Positions 8,221 to 15,544 of a stretch of 32,069 bases of DNA are shown here, in pieces (the first letter of the stretch is position 1; each line of letters starts with the position of its first letter). Origin of the DNA: Alphaproteobacteria bacterium (GTDB lineage Bacteria > Pseudomonadota > Alphaproteobacteria > Rhizobiales > Xanthobacteraceae). The notes under the pieces are model-generated. The model saw only the letters and a program-made list of their open reading frames with translations, did not search any database and was not told the DNA's origin. The position numbers and the translations under genes were made by a program. The stretch is from contig VAZG01000195.1 in assembly GCA_005885285.1 (NCBI GenBank), positions 1-32,069 of the forward strand, read 5' to 3'.

Positions 8221-8235
8221 TCTCGTGCCACGAGA
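8221..8235. promoter_or_regulatory. Perfect 7+1+7 palindrome, candidate operator
   Basis: TCTCGTG-C-CACGAGA lies between the divergent tautomerase and 8353 genes, about 40 bases upstream of the tautomerase ribosome site and about 40 bases upstream of the EcfG-type promoter. Size and symmetry suit a dimeric regulator or a short hairpin; no matching regulator is in the window. Confidence 0.4.
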
Positions 8236-8273
8236 TATCAGGGATCAGCATGGATCATCCCAACGCGCCCCAC

Positions 8274-8299
8274 GGAACGGATCAGCCATTGCCGCGTTT
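8274..8299 (+). promoter_or_regulatory. EcfG (general stress) sigma promoter
   Basis: GGAAC (8274-8278), 16 bases, then CGTTT (8295-8299). This is a full match to the alphaproteobacterial EcfG consensus GGAAC-N16/17-CGTT. It lies on the coding strand about 55 bases before the ATG at 8353, leaving a leader of roughly 45 bases. Confidence 0.7.
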
Positions 8300-8352
8300 G
8301 CCGCCGACATGCTCGAATCGCTGTCTATCCAATCGGGTCAGGAGCATGCGTG

Positions 8353-8733
8353 ATGGCGAAAAAGACCGTACTTGCCGTCGGCATAGAGCCGGCGCTTGCA
8401 GACTATGCAATGCTTCCGGGACTTACACCTGAACTGATCCGGAACTACCTCGATGCCCAGATCGGGCGATTGCGCGCGCTCGGCTACGAGCCCGAGGTCT
8501 GCCTGATCGATCTCGGCGAGACCGCCGAGCAGGTGGTGACTGCGGCGCTGCAGTCGAGAAAATTTGACTGCATTGTGATTGGCGCTGGATTGCGGCAGCC
8601 GCCACCGCGTTTGCCGCTGTTTGAAAAGATCATCAATCTCATTCACGCGCACGCGCCGCCGAGCACCCGGATCTGCTTCAACACCACGCCGGCCGACACC
8701 GTGGAAGCGGTGCAGCGCTGGGTCGTGCCCTAG
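8353..8733 (+). CDS. Conserved hypothetical alpha/beta protein, stress-promoter linked
   Basis: A 126-residue cytosolic protein that I do not recognise by name. It has no signal peptide or membrane segment. The pattern of short hydrophobic strands and amphipathic helices (TVLAVGIEP; EPEVCLIDLG; FDCIVIGAGLR; STRICFNTTP) suggests a compact Rossmann-like or receiver-like fold, with a PPPRLPLFEKIINLIHAHAP stretch in the centre. ATG 8353 is chosen over the track start at 8116, since 8116 lies inside the divergent tautomerase gene and the EcfG-type promoter sits at 8274-8299. That promoter suggests induction in the general stress response. Function unknown. Confidence 0.8.
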   Translation: MAKKTVLAVGIEPALADYAMLPGLTPELIRNYLDAQIGRLRALGYEPEVCLIDLGETAEQVVTAALQSRKFDCIVIGAGLRQPPPRLPLFEKIINLIHAHAPPSTRICFNTTPADTVEAVQRWVVP

Positions 8734-8760
8734 CAAGACGTGGGCTGCCGCCTCATTCGA

Positions 8761-9549
8761 TCAGCGGTTCGCCGGCGCATCCGGCATGATCTGCAGCAGC
8801 GATTCCGGCGTGACCGAGATTTGTCCGGTAAACGGCCGGTCGTGAGCTGCAATCAGCAATACTGAGGCGGCCACGCCGGTCGCAAACAGGCCCATTGCAA
8901 CGGCAGACGCCAGCCGGTCGTCGCAGTGGACCAACGCGATCGCTAGCAACGCGCACACGGCCTGGAGATAGAGGCAAGACCATTTGACGAAATTGACTTC
9001 GGAGCGGCTTATGATGATCCGCTGCCGACGTGCATCCAATGCCGTCTCGATCGCGCTCGTGATCTCGCGCTGCGCGGTCTGCTGACCTGGAGCGGCCGTC
9101 GTCAGCGAGAGAACGAGTTGCAGGGCCTCCGCGAGCGGGCGCGGCGTGGTTTTGAGCGAGGCCGTTTGGCGAGCCATTAGTGGCCACTCCACCGCCGCGG
9201 TTTCCTCGATGTAGGCTCGAATAAGGCTACGCAATCGGGTCTCGGGCTCACCTCCGAAACTGCTGGCGAAAACCACGGCCGATCTCAACGCGCTGGCTTC
9301 GCGGCTGACCGCAGCGCTTGCGCGATCACTGTCGCTCCAGACCTGTGCTGCGGTGAAGGCGATGAATAGGCCGAAAATGATGCCGAGCACCGGCAGCATG
9401 CCCGGAGAAATCGCCTTGAACGACTTGGCCCGCTCGCCGACCGCCAGCGTCGCGATGGCGGCGTAGACCGCGGCCGCCAGCAGATAGGTGAAGCCGAAAA
9501 CCACCAGCGCCATCCATGGCACCGGCAGATTATGTAACCAGTCGCTCAT
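8761..9549 (-). CDS. DUF4239 (bestrophin-like) membrane protein
   Basis: A 262-residue membrane protein. Two hydrophobic helices lie near the N-terminus (WMALVVFGFTYLLAAAVYAAI; MLPVLGIIFGLFIAFTAAQVW), then a long charged cytosolic stretch with SREASALR and RSLIRAYIEETAAVEWPLM, and two helices at the C-terminus (LYLQAVCALLAIALVH; VAMGLFATGVAASVLLIAA). This layout and the FTAAQVW...A...REA pattern match DUF4239, a family distantly likened to bestrophin channels. I place the start at ATG 9549 (MSDWLHN) because the extra residues from 9594 look non-coding, though neither has a clear ribosome site. It converges on the 8353 gene with 27 bases between stops. Function unproven. Confidence 0.8.
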   Translation of the reverse strand: MSDWLHNLPVPWMALVVFGFTYLLAAAVYAAIATLAVGERAKSFKAISPGMLPVLGIIFGLFIAFTAAQVWSDSDRASAAVSREASALRSAVVFASSFGGEPETRLRSLIRAYIEETAAVEWPLMARQTASLKTTPRPLAEALQLVLSLTTAAPGQQTAQREITSAIETALDARRQRIIISRSEVNFVKWSCLYLQAVCALLAIALVHCDDRLASAVAMGLFATGVAASVLLIAAHDRPFTGQISVTPESLLQIMPDAPANR

Positions 9550-9691
9550 CGCTCGCTCACCAAACCCCTCAAGCCCGGGATATGGTCCTACCACATCCTT
9601 GGAGAACTCGGTTGAGCGTCGGCGGGATTTGGTGCTGGACGGTCACCTGCGTTCAGACCCGAAAACAGCTCCGCCTTGACTTTTATAAGCT

Positions 9692-9732
9692 TACAGCGCG
9701 ATGACGATCTAACTTAATCTCATCGCGCTTTA
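9692..9732. repeat. Inverted repeat, probable dispersed bradyrhizobial element or terminator
   Basis: AGCGCGATGA (9695-9704) and TCATCGCGCT (9720-9729) are perfect 10-bp arms around a 15-base loop, extended to 12 of 13 pairs with one mismatch. It lies just past the stop of the 56-residue ORF, where it could act as a transcript end. The core AGCGCGATGAGATTAAG resembles a sequence I recall recurring between genes in Bradyrhizobium; copy number was not tested. Confidence 0.55.
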
Positions 9733-9741
9733 GTCGCCGAA

Positions 9742-9912
9742 TCAATCGAACAGCACCTTGGTTCGCGCCTCGTTGCGGACCAATCCGTCGATTTCAGCAA
9801 GCGCCATCGCGCCCCTCAATTCATCGAGCCAGTCCAGAAATTTGTCGATCAGGTGCTCCGGGCTCATAGAAAGAGCCGCGACCCTCATCCGCTCTGCGAG
9901 CTGATTCATCAT
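9742..9912 (-). CDS. Small hypothetical protein, 56 residues (not in the ORF track)
   Basis: An open frame of 56 codons reading MMNQLAERMRVAALSMS... and ending ...ARTKVLFD before TGA. It falls below the cut-off of the supplied track. Support comes from a purine-rich ribosome site (GAGAGGGGATCG just before the ATG), a codon pattern with GC-rich third positions like the neighbours, and an inverted repeat just after the stop that could end the transcript. The protein is acidic and likely helical (SPEHLIDKFLDWLDELRGAMALAEIDGL), with no membrane segment. A second ATG directly follows the first. I do not recognise the family; it could be a small regulatory or adaptor protein. Confidence 0.6.
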   Translation of the reverse strand: MMNQLAERMRVAALSMSPEHLIDKFLDWLDELRGAMALAEIDGLVRNEARTKVLFD

Positions 9913-9916
9913 CGAT

Positions 9917-9952
9917 CCCCTCTCATTCGAGAATGAGCTACCCCCCTCTCAT
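9917..9952 (-). promoter_or_regulatory. Direct repeat and hairpin at the ribosome site of the 56-residue ORF
   Basis: ATGAGAGGGG occurs twice on the minus strand (9917-9926 and 9943-9952). Between and overlapping them is the inverted repeat CTCATTC-GA-GAATGAG (9922-9937), one arm of which includes part of the Shine-Dalgarno region. This could hide or expose the ribosome site, or be a protein site. Confidence 0.35.
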
Positions 9953-10026
9953 CCGATGAATCACTTTCTCACGCATTCGCCAAAGCGCGAAGCGGAGAGT
10001 TAATAGATGGTAAATGCAGGCGATAA

Positions 10027-10740
10027 CTAGATCAACTTCATCCCCTTCAGACTCGCGTGCCCGTTCTTGCCGACGATGATGTGGTCGTGCACCGATATTC
10101 CGAGTGGGGTGGCGATCTCGATGATCGCGCGGGTCATCTGGATGTCGGCCTGCGACGGCGAGGGATCGCCGGAGGGATGGTTGTGCACCAGGATGATTGC
10201 GGTTGCCGACAATTCGAGCGCGCGCTTGATCACCTCGCGCGGATAGACTGGCGTATGGTCGACGGTGCCGACCTGCTGCACCTCGTCCGCGATCAATTGA
10301 TTGCGCTTGTCGAGAAACAGCAAGCGAAATTGCTCCTTGTCGGCGAACGCCATGCTGGTGCGGCAATAGCCGATCACGTCGTTCCACGATGACAGCAATG
10401 TGCGTTGTCGCAATTCACCCTTGGCGATGCGGGTCGCGGCTGCCGCGATCAGCTTGATCTGGCTGATCGAGGCGTCGCCGATGCCTTCGACTTCGCGAAG
10501 CCGCACCTCCGGCGCATGCATGACCTCGGCAAACGAGCCGAATTTCTTCAACAATGATTTGGCAAGCGGCTTGGTGTCGCGCCGGGGCAGGCTCGCGAAC
10601 AACGCCATTTCCAACAGTTCATAGTCGCTCAAGGCATCCGGCCCGGCGCTATGAAAGCGCTCGCGCAGCCGCTGGCGATGGCCGTGGTAATGCGGCGTCT
10701 CGGCGGGCGCGTCTTCCGGCTTCTCGGTCTTCGCGGGCAT
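10027..10740 (-). CDS. radC: RadC family protein (JAB/MPN domain)
   Basis: A 237-residue RadC/YeeS-type protein. The N-terminal part has a helix-hairpin-helix element ([18 protein letters not shown]), and the C-terminal MPN/JAB domain carries the metal motif [14 protein letters not shown] with an upstream glutamate region ([13 protein letters not shown]). The family was named for DNA repair in Escherichia coli, but that phenotype was later traced to another gene, so its true activity is uncertain. I choose ATG 10740 (MPAKTEKP) over 10776 as the more usual N-terminus; neither has a strong ribosome site. It lies 72 bases downstream of map on the same strand and may share its transcript, as is common in Rhizobiales. 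Confidence 0.92.
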   Translation of the reverse strand: MPAKTEKPEDAPAETPHYHGHRQRLRERFHSAGPDALSDYELLEMALFASLPRRDTKPLAKSLLKKFGSFAEVMHAPEVRLREVEGIGDASISQIKLIAAAATRIAKGELRQRTLLSSWNDVIGYCRTSMAFADKEQFRLLFLDKRNQLIADEVQQVGTVDHTPVYPREVIKRALELSATAIILVHNHPSGDPSPSQADIQMTRAIIEIATPLGISVHDHIIVGKNGHASLKGMKLI

Positions 10741-10812
10741 CGCCGATAACCAAGCCGAGCCACGCAGGTTTTGCAACCGGGAAGTGCGGCGCGCGCCCAG
10801 CGTCCGGCAGGT

Positions 10813-11634
10813 TTATGCCGCCGGCGGCTTCTCGCCATGGCGCTGTGACAGCGTGAAGATCTCGACGCCGCTCGCGGTCACGCCGACCGAGTGCTCGAAC
10901 TGTGCCGACAGCGAACGATCGCGCGTCACCGCGGTCCAGCCGTCGGACAGGATCTTCACATGCGGCTTGCCGAGATTGATCATCGGCTCGATGGTGAAGA
11001 ACATGCCGGGTTTGAGCGTCACGCCTTCGCCCGGCCGGCCGATATGGATGATGTTCGGCTCGTCGTGGAACAGCCGGCCCAATCCGTGGCCGCAGAAATC
11101 GCGCACCACGCTCATGCCCTGCGGTTCGACAAAACTCTGGATGGCGTGCCCGATATCACCGGTGGTGGCGCCGGGCTTCACCGCGGCGATGCCGCGCATC
11201 ATCGCTTCGTAGGTCACCTCGATCAGCCGCTCGGCCTTCCGCGCGATCGGCGCAATCGCATACATCCGGCTGGAATCGCCGTACCAGCCCTCGAGGATGA
11301 AGGTCACGTCGATATTGACGATGTCGCCCTCCTTCAACGCGCGGTCGCCGGGCATGCCGTGGCAGACCACGTGGTTGATCGAGGTGCAGGTCGAATAGCG
11401 GTAGCCGCGATACATCAGCGTCGCCGGGTAGGCGTCGTTGCTGAACGCGAACTCGCGGACGAATTCGTCGATCCGCGACGTCGGTACGCCCGCTTTCACG
11501 ATATCGGTCAGCTCATCGAGGCATTTCGCCACCAGCGCGCCCGCCTTGCGCATGCCGGCGAAGCCGCTTGCGCCGTGCAGCTTGATCTGTCCTGTCTTGC
11601 GTAAGGAGACGTCGGTGGCTTCGATGTAGCTCAT
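10813..11634 (-). CDS. map: Methionine aminopeptidase, type I
   Basis: A 273-residue cytosolic metalloenzyme that removes the initiator methionine from new proteins. The five metal ligands are in place: two aspartates in VNIDVTFILEGWYGDSSRMY, histidine in CGHGLGRLFHDEP, glutamate in FTIEPM and glutamate in AQFEHSVGV. The histidine in SINHVVCHG is the usual substrate-side residue. Length is near the 260-275 residue norm for alphaproteobacterial type I enzymes. The start MSYIEATDVSL fits that group. It is followed by radC on the same strand. Upstream lies a short spacer after the MscS gene. Confidence 0.96.
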   Translation of the reverse strand: MSYIEATDVSLRKTGQIKLHGASGFAGMRKAGALVAKCLDELTDIVKAGVPTSRIDEFVREFAFSNDAYPATLMYRGYRYSTCTSINHVVCHGMPGDRALKEGDIVNIDVTFILEGWYGDSSRMYAIAPIARKAERLIEVTYEAMMRGIAAVKPGATTGDIGHAIQSFVEPQGMSVVRDFCGHGLGRLFHDEPNIIHIGRPGEGVTLKPGMFFTIEPMINLGKPHVKILSDGWTAVTRDRSLSAQFEHSVGVTASGVEIFTLSQRHGEKPPAA

Positions 11635-11678
11635 GTGCGGGTCTGGTCTCGATGGCTCTAGTTTCGCCGGGAACTGTT

Positions 11679-11695
11679 GATTTGCAAGCCAAATC
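11679..11695. repeat. Short hairpin between mscS-like gene and map
   Basis: GATTTG (11679-11684) and CAAATC (11690-11695) form a perfect 6-bp stem with a 5-base loop, in the 112-base gap between the MscS gene and map. It may be a minor transcript end or nothing; no T-run follows it. Confidence 0.25.
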
Positions 11696-11746
11696 TGGAG
11701 CCTAATTTAATGATCGCAGCGGTCAGCGCAAGCCAAGCTTGTGGGG

Positions 11747-13063
11747 TCAGCCCGACGCCTCCACCACGTTCTCGACCGGCAGCGCGCCGCCATGAATCCT
11801 GAGCTCCCGCACCGGATAGGGCACCCTGATGCCCTCGCGCTTGAACACGTCCCACAGCGCCAGCATCACCTCGCTCTTCACATTGTCCATGCCGTCGGGA
11901 TCACCGATCCAGAAGGTCAAGGCAAACTTCATCCCGGCCTCGGCGAATTCGGTCAGTATGCAATTCGGTGGCTTGCCCTTGGTGGCACGCGGGGCCGCGG
12001 CTGCGACTTCGGCAGCCAATTTGCAGACCAGCCGCGGATCGGCGTCGTAATTGGTGCCGAAGGTGACCTTCACCAGCGTATTTTTGTCGGTATAGGTCCA
12101 GTTGGTGACCTTTTGCGTCACCAGGTCCTCGTTCGGGATCAGGAACTCGCGCCCGTCGCCGGCGGCGACCGAGATATAACGCGTCTTCATTGCGCTGATG
12201 CGCCCCGAGCTGTCGCCGATGGTGACGAGATCGCCCGGCTTCACCGATTTGTCGGCGAGCAGGATGATGCCAGAGATGAAATTAGCGACGATCTTCTGCA
12301 GTCCGAAGCCAATGCCGACGCCGGCAGCACCCGAGAAGATCGCAAGCGCCGAAAGGTTGATGCCGACCGCGCTCATCGCAACCGCGACCGCGAAGATCAT
12401 CAGCCCGACGCGGATCATCTTGTTCAGCAGCACCTGGATGGACGGCGTCAAATCGCCGGACCGGGAGATCCGTCCTTCGATGAAATTGCTGACAATGTTG
12501 CTCAGCCACAGCGCCACAATGAGCAGGATGCCAAGCTTGATCAGCAGCAACGGCGTCAGCCGCAGGCCACCCAATACGACCGAGACCGAGTCGAGCGCGT
12601 CGATGGTCGGTCCGAGCCGGCCCACGATGCTCAATGCCGCTACCAGCCATGCCGACAGCGACACCACGCGAACGAAAAACGCGTTGCGAATGCCCGAGGT
12701 GACGAGGAGGATGACGAGCCAGGCCAGGGCCAGATTGGCGGCGACCGAAAGCAGGTAGCTGCGGCTCGGCCAGGTCGATATCACCATGACCGTGCGCGCT
12801 AGCGTCATCAACAGCGCAAACACCCCAGTCGCTGCGCTGTCGACCAGGACGCGCATGAATTGCCGCAGCGGCGACGGCCAGCCCTCGGCGACCGAGGCCG
12901 TGTCGATCCGCGAGCGGATTGCCGCGCCCGCTGCGAAGGCGATCCCGGCGCCCACCATGACCAGACCGAGCTGCAGATAGAACCAGGGCGAGGAGACCTC
13001 GGCGCCGACCGAGCGCGCCGCGGAATGCAGGAAGTCAATGATGTCGTGGAGGTCCAGGTCCAT
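11747..13063 (-). CDS. MscS-family mechanosensitive ion channel
   Basis: A 438-residue inner-membrane channel that opens under membrane tension to release solutes. About five or six membrane helices precede the pore helix region (ALAIFSGAAGVGIGFGLQKIVANFISGIILL), whose Gly/Ala-rich face is diagnostic of MscS. A beta domain follows (VKPGDLVTIGDSSGRISAMKTRYISVAAGDGREFLIPNEDLV), then the C-terminal alpha/beta part. It is longer than E. coli MscS (286) because of extra N-terminal helices. The track start at 13069 is a TTG; ATG 13063 (MDLDLHDIID) is more likely. It is divergent from the K+/H+ antiporter, a plausible pairing of two osmotic or ion-balance functions. Confidence 0.92.
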   Translation of the reverse strand: MDLDLHDIIDFLHSAARSVGAEVSSPWFYLQLGLVMVGAGIAFAAGAAIRSRIDTASVAEGWPSPLRQFMRVLVDSAATGVFALLMTLARTVMVISTWPSRSYLLSVAANLALAWLVILLVTSGIRNAFFVRVVSLSAWLVAALSIVGRLGPTIDALDSVSVVLGGLRLTPLLLIKLGILLIVALWLSNIVSNFIEGRISRSGDLTPSIQVLLNKMIRVGLMIFAVAVAMSAVGINLSALAIFSGAAGVGIGFGLQKIVANFISGIILLADKSVKPGDLVTIGDSSGRISAMKTRYISVAAGDGREFLIPNEDLVTQKVTNWTYTDKNTLVKVTFGTNYDADPRLVCKLAAEVAAAAPRATKGKPPNCILTEFAEAGMKFALTFWIGDPDGMDNVKSEVMLALWDVFKREGIRVPYPVRELRIHGGALPVENVVEASG

Positions 13064-13282
13064 CGCCAAAATCCAATTTCAAGCCGCATCCGGCGAGTTC
13101 GATTCGAATAGTTGCGGAAAATCCCACAATCGAGGGAACGATGCCATCGCTACAGTACGTCGGTCGAGGACTTTGGCGCGATCGTTCGGGCACGTCGCCG
13201 CGTGCATTGCGAGAAATCGGTTGGCGTCGAAGTGTGGCGGCGATAAGGATGCAAAGCTAAGTATTTGCAATGATTTGGGCGC

Positions 13283-15076
13283 ATGGCATCACTCGATCAG
13301 GTCAGCATAGCCATTCTGCTTGGCGCGGCGCTGGTGATGGCCGGCATCCTGTCGAGCCTGCTCGCGCTGCGTTTCGGTGCGCCGTTGCTATTGGTGTTCT
13401 TGGTGATCGGCATGCTGGCCGGCGATTCCGGTCCAGGCCAGCTCCAGTTCGACGACGTCCGCACCACCTACCTGGTGGGATCGGTGGCGCTGGCGCTGAT
13501 CCTGTTCGACGGCGGACTTCGAACGCGGTTTCAGAGCATCCGCGCGGTGCTGGCGCCCTCGATGGTGCTGGCGACCGTCGGGGTCCTCTTCACCGCGCTG
13601 ATCACAGCTCCCTTTGCCAAATACGCACTTGACCTGAACTGGACCGAGGCGCTCCTGGTCGGCGCCGTGGTGGCATCGACCGACGCGGCAGCGGTATTCT
13701 TGCTGGTGCACACGCAGGGCCTGCGGCTGCGGCCGCGTGTGGGCGCGACGCTGGAAGCGGAATCCGGCACCAACGATCCCTTTGCGATCTTCCTCACGCT
13801 GATGCTTGTCGAATTCATTTCGAGCGGCGCCACCTCGCCTGCGCACGTGGTACTGGAATTCCTCCGCGAGGCCGTGCTCGGTGCCATCGTCGGGGTGACC
13901 GGCGGCCGGCTGGTGGTGATCGCGCTCAATCGCGTTGCGCTGCCGCAGGGCCTGCATGCGCCGTTCGTTGCCACCGCGGCGCTGGTCATCTTCGGCGCGG
14001 CCCAGATCGCGCATGGCTCGGGCTTCCTTGCGGTCTATCTCGCGGGCATCATCATCGGCAACCGCCCGACGCGCGCGCACAACTCGGTGGTGACCTTTCT
14101 CGACGCCGCCACCTGGCTGGCGCAGATCGTGATGTTCGTGTTGCTCGGCCTGTTGGTGTCGCCGCTGCGGCTCGGCGGCAGTGCCGGTCCTGCCGTGATC
14201 GTGGCGCTGGTCTTGATGCTGGTGGCGCGGCCGCTCGCGGTACTTCTGTGTCTGGCGCCATTTCGCTTCAGCTGGCGCGAGAAGATTTTCATCGCCTGGA
14301 CCGGCCTACGCGGCGCGGTCGCGATCTTCCTAGCCTCGATCCCGATGCTGGTGGGATTGTCGAAAGCCTACCTGTATTTCGACGTCGCCTTTGTCGTCGT
14401 CATCATCTCGCTATTGTTGCAGGGATGGACGCTGGCCCCTGCCGCCCGGCGCTTGCACGTGGCGCTGCCGCGGGCCGAGCGCGGACCGCGCCGTGTCGAG
14501 TTGGATCTGCCCGGCCAACTCGAGCAACAGCTCGTCGGCTATCCCGTCCGCCCGAAAAGCCTCTACTTTCGGCGTGGACTGATCCCATCCTGGTCGAAGC
14601 CGACCCTAGTGATCCGCAACGAACATATACTCTCGCCGACCGAGGCCGATCCGATCGCGCCGGGCGATTACATCTACCTGCTGGCGCCACCGAAAAAAGC
14701 CGAAGCGCTCGACCGCTTCTTCGTCGACATGCAGCCGAGCACAGCGCCCGATCCACATTTGCTCGGCGATTTCGTGGTCTCGGGCGAGCATACGCTTGGT
14801 GAACTCGCCGAAATCTACGGCGTGACGGTGGATGAAGAGCAGGCGAAGCTGACGCTGTCGGATTATTTCGACGTCCATCTCGACCATGCGCCCAAGGAGG
14901 GTGCTGCCCTCGAACTGGACACCATCGTGCTGGTGGCACGCAGCATCGGCGGCGGCAGGGTCAATGTCGTTGGCCTTCGCCTGCCCGAAGAAGCGGAAGC
15001 GAGCGAACCTCTGACCCGCATGCAGGCGTTCAAGCGCAGGCTCGCGGAGCTATGGTCGTCGGTGGCCGGCGTTTAG
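13283..15076 (+). CDS. Potassium/proton antiporter, CPA1 family (NhaP2/CvrA-like)
   Basis: A 597-residue cation:proton antiporter. About 12 membrane helices fill residues 5-390, with VASTDAAAVFLLV carrying the conserved aspartate pair region of the Na+/H+ exchanger fold and LEAESGTNDPFAIFLTL the matching inner helix motif. The cytosolic C-terminus begins with RRVELDLPGQLEQQLVGYPV, then a TrkA-C-like domain (PTLVIRNEHILSPTEADPIAPGDYIYLLAPP) and a CorC/HlyC-like tail (DLPEEAE region). This is the arrangement of NhaP2/CvrA proteins, which export K+ in exchange for protons. Ribosome site is weak at ATG 13283, but the protein start (MASLDQVSIAILLGAALVMAG) is typical. Confidence 0.93.
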   Translation: MASLDQVSIAILLGAALVMAGILSSLLALRFGAPLLLVFLVIGMLAGDSGPGQLQFDDVRTTYLVGSVALALILFDGGLRTRFQSIRAVLAPSMVLATVGVLFTALITAPFAKYALDLNWTEALLVGAVVASTDAAAVFLLVHTQGLRLRPRVGATLEAESGTNDPFAIFLTLMLVEFISSGATSPAHVVLEFLREAVLGAIVGVTGGRLVVIALNRVALPQGLHAPFVATAALVIFGAAQIAHGSGFLAVYLAGIIIGNRPTRAHNSVVTFLDAATWLAQIVMFVLLGLLVSPLRLGGSAGPAVIVALVLMLVARPLAVLLCLAPFRFSWREKIFIAWTGLRGAVAIFLASIPMLVGLSKAYLYFDVAFVVVIISLLLQGWTLAPAARRLHVALPRAERGPRRVELDLPGQLEQQLVGYPVRPKSLYFRRGLIPSWSKPTLVIRNEHILSPTEADPIAPGDYIYLLAPPKKAEALDRFFVDMQPSTAPDPHLLGDFVVSGEHTLGELAEIYGVTVDEEQAKLTLSDYFDVHLDHAPKEGAALELDTIVLVARSIGGGRVNVVGLRLPEEAEASEPLTRMQAFKRRLAELWSSVAGV

Positions 15077-15083
15077 CGCGGAC

Positions 15084-15101
15084 CCTTCGGCATAGCGAAG
15101 G
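15084..15101 (+). terminator. Weak hairpin after the antiporter gene
   Basis: CCTTCG (15084-15089) and CGAAGG (15096-15101) pair around a 6-base loop, 8 bases past the stop. There is no following T-run, so it is only a possible 3' end. Confidence 0.3.
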
Positions 15102-15181
15102 AACCTGACGAAACCCCTCGCCGCTGTTCATGGAACCGGCCGCAATGGCGAAAATTCGCGCAGCTTCGTGATGGGGGAACC

Positions 15182-15206
15182 GGAACACCCCGTGCTCCGG
15201 CTGGTT
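15182..15206 (+). promoter_or_regulatory. Candidate EcfG (general stress) promoter for the PepSY gene
   Basis: GGAAC (15182-15186), 17 bases, then GTT (15204-15206). This is the same spacing as the site at 8274, though the base before GTT is G rather than C. The leader would be about 55 bases and includes a 7-bp hairpin (GTTGCGC 15216-15222 with GCGCAAC 15232-15238). Confidence 0.5.
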
Positions 15207-15267
15207 CTTAAGCGTGTTGCGCTGCTCCAAGGCGCAACGGATAGATGGCTTCGATCAGGAGTAGTCC

Positions 15268-15522
15268 ATGCGAAAATACATCCTGCCAATCATCGCAGTC
15301 GTAGCGCTCGGGGCCGCGACGCCCGCCATCGCCTATGATACGGGTGGCCGCGTTTCGATGGAGCAAGCTCTGGATGTCGCGACAGATGTCGGTCTGACAA
15401 CGGTATCCCATACCCAGTTTGAAGGCGACAAATGGTACATCCAGGGCCGGGACACGTCAGGGCGATATATGGAGATGGCTGTCGACGCCGGTACCGGCGA
15501 CGTGCTCTGGGTCAACCGGTAG
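15268..15522 (+). CDS. Small exported PepSY-domain protein
   Basis: An 84-residue protein with a signal peptide (MRKYILPIIAVVALGAATPAIA) and a single mature PepSY-like domain of about 60 residues: SMEQALDVATDVGLTTVSHTQFEGDKWYIQGRD, then MEMAVDAGTGDVLWV. The DxxTGxVL-type ending is characteristic. Such small periplasmic PepSY proteins are thought to bind or inhibit proteins in the envelope, but the role of this one is unknown. A clear ribosome site (CAGGAG) lies 7-8 bases before the ATG. A candidate EcfG promoter upstream suggests stress induction. It converges on modC with 22 bases between stops. Confidence 0.88.
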   Translation: MRKYILPIIAVVALGAATPAIAYDTGGRVSMEQALDVATDVGLTTVSHTQFEGDKWYIQGRDTSGRYMEMAVDAGTGDVLWVNR

Positions 15523-15544
15523 TCGGGCCTGACGCGTCTATGCC

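Noticed and set aside
11741-12802. 353-codon plus-strand ORF antisense to the MscS gene
   Set aside because: Shadow frame, rich in H, D and R; the opposite strand gives a full MscS channel with its pore motif.
13120-13160. GGAAC upstream of the K+/H+ antiporter as an EcfG box
   Set aside because: The matching -10 GTT is absent at the required spacing.
13079-13270. 63-codon minus-strand ORF in the MscS/antiporter gap
   Set aside because: No ribosome site, no clear coding bias and no recognisable sequence; the gap more likely holds the two divergent promoters.
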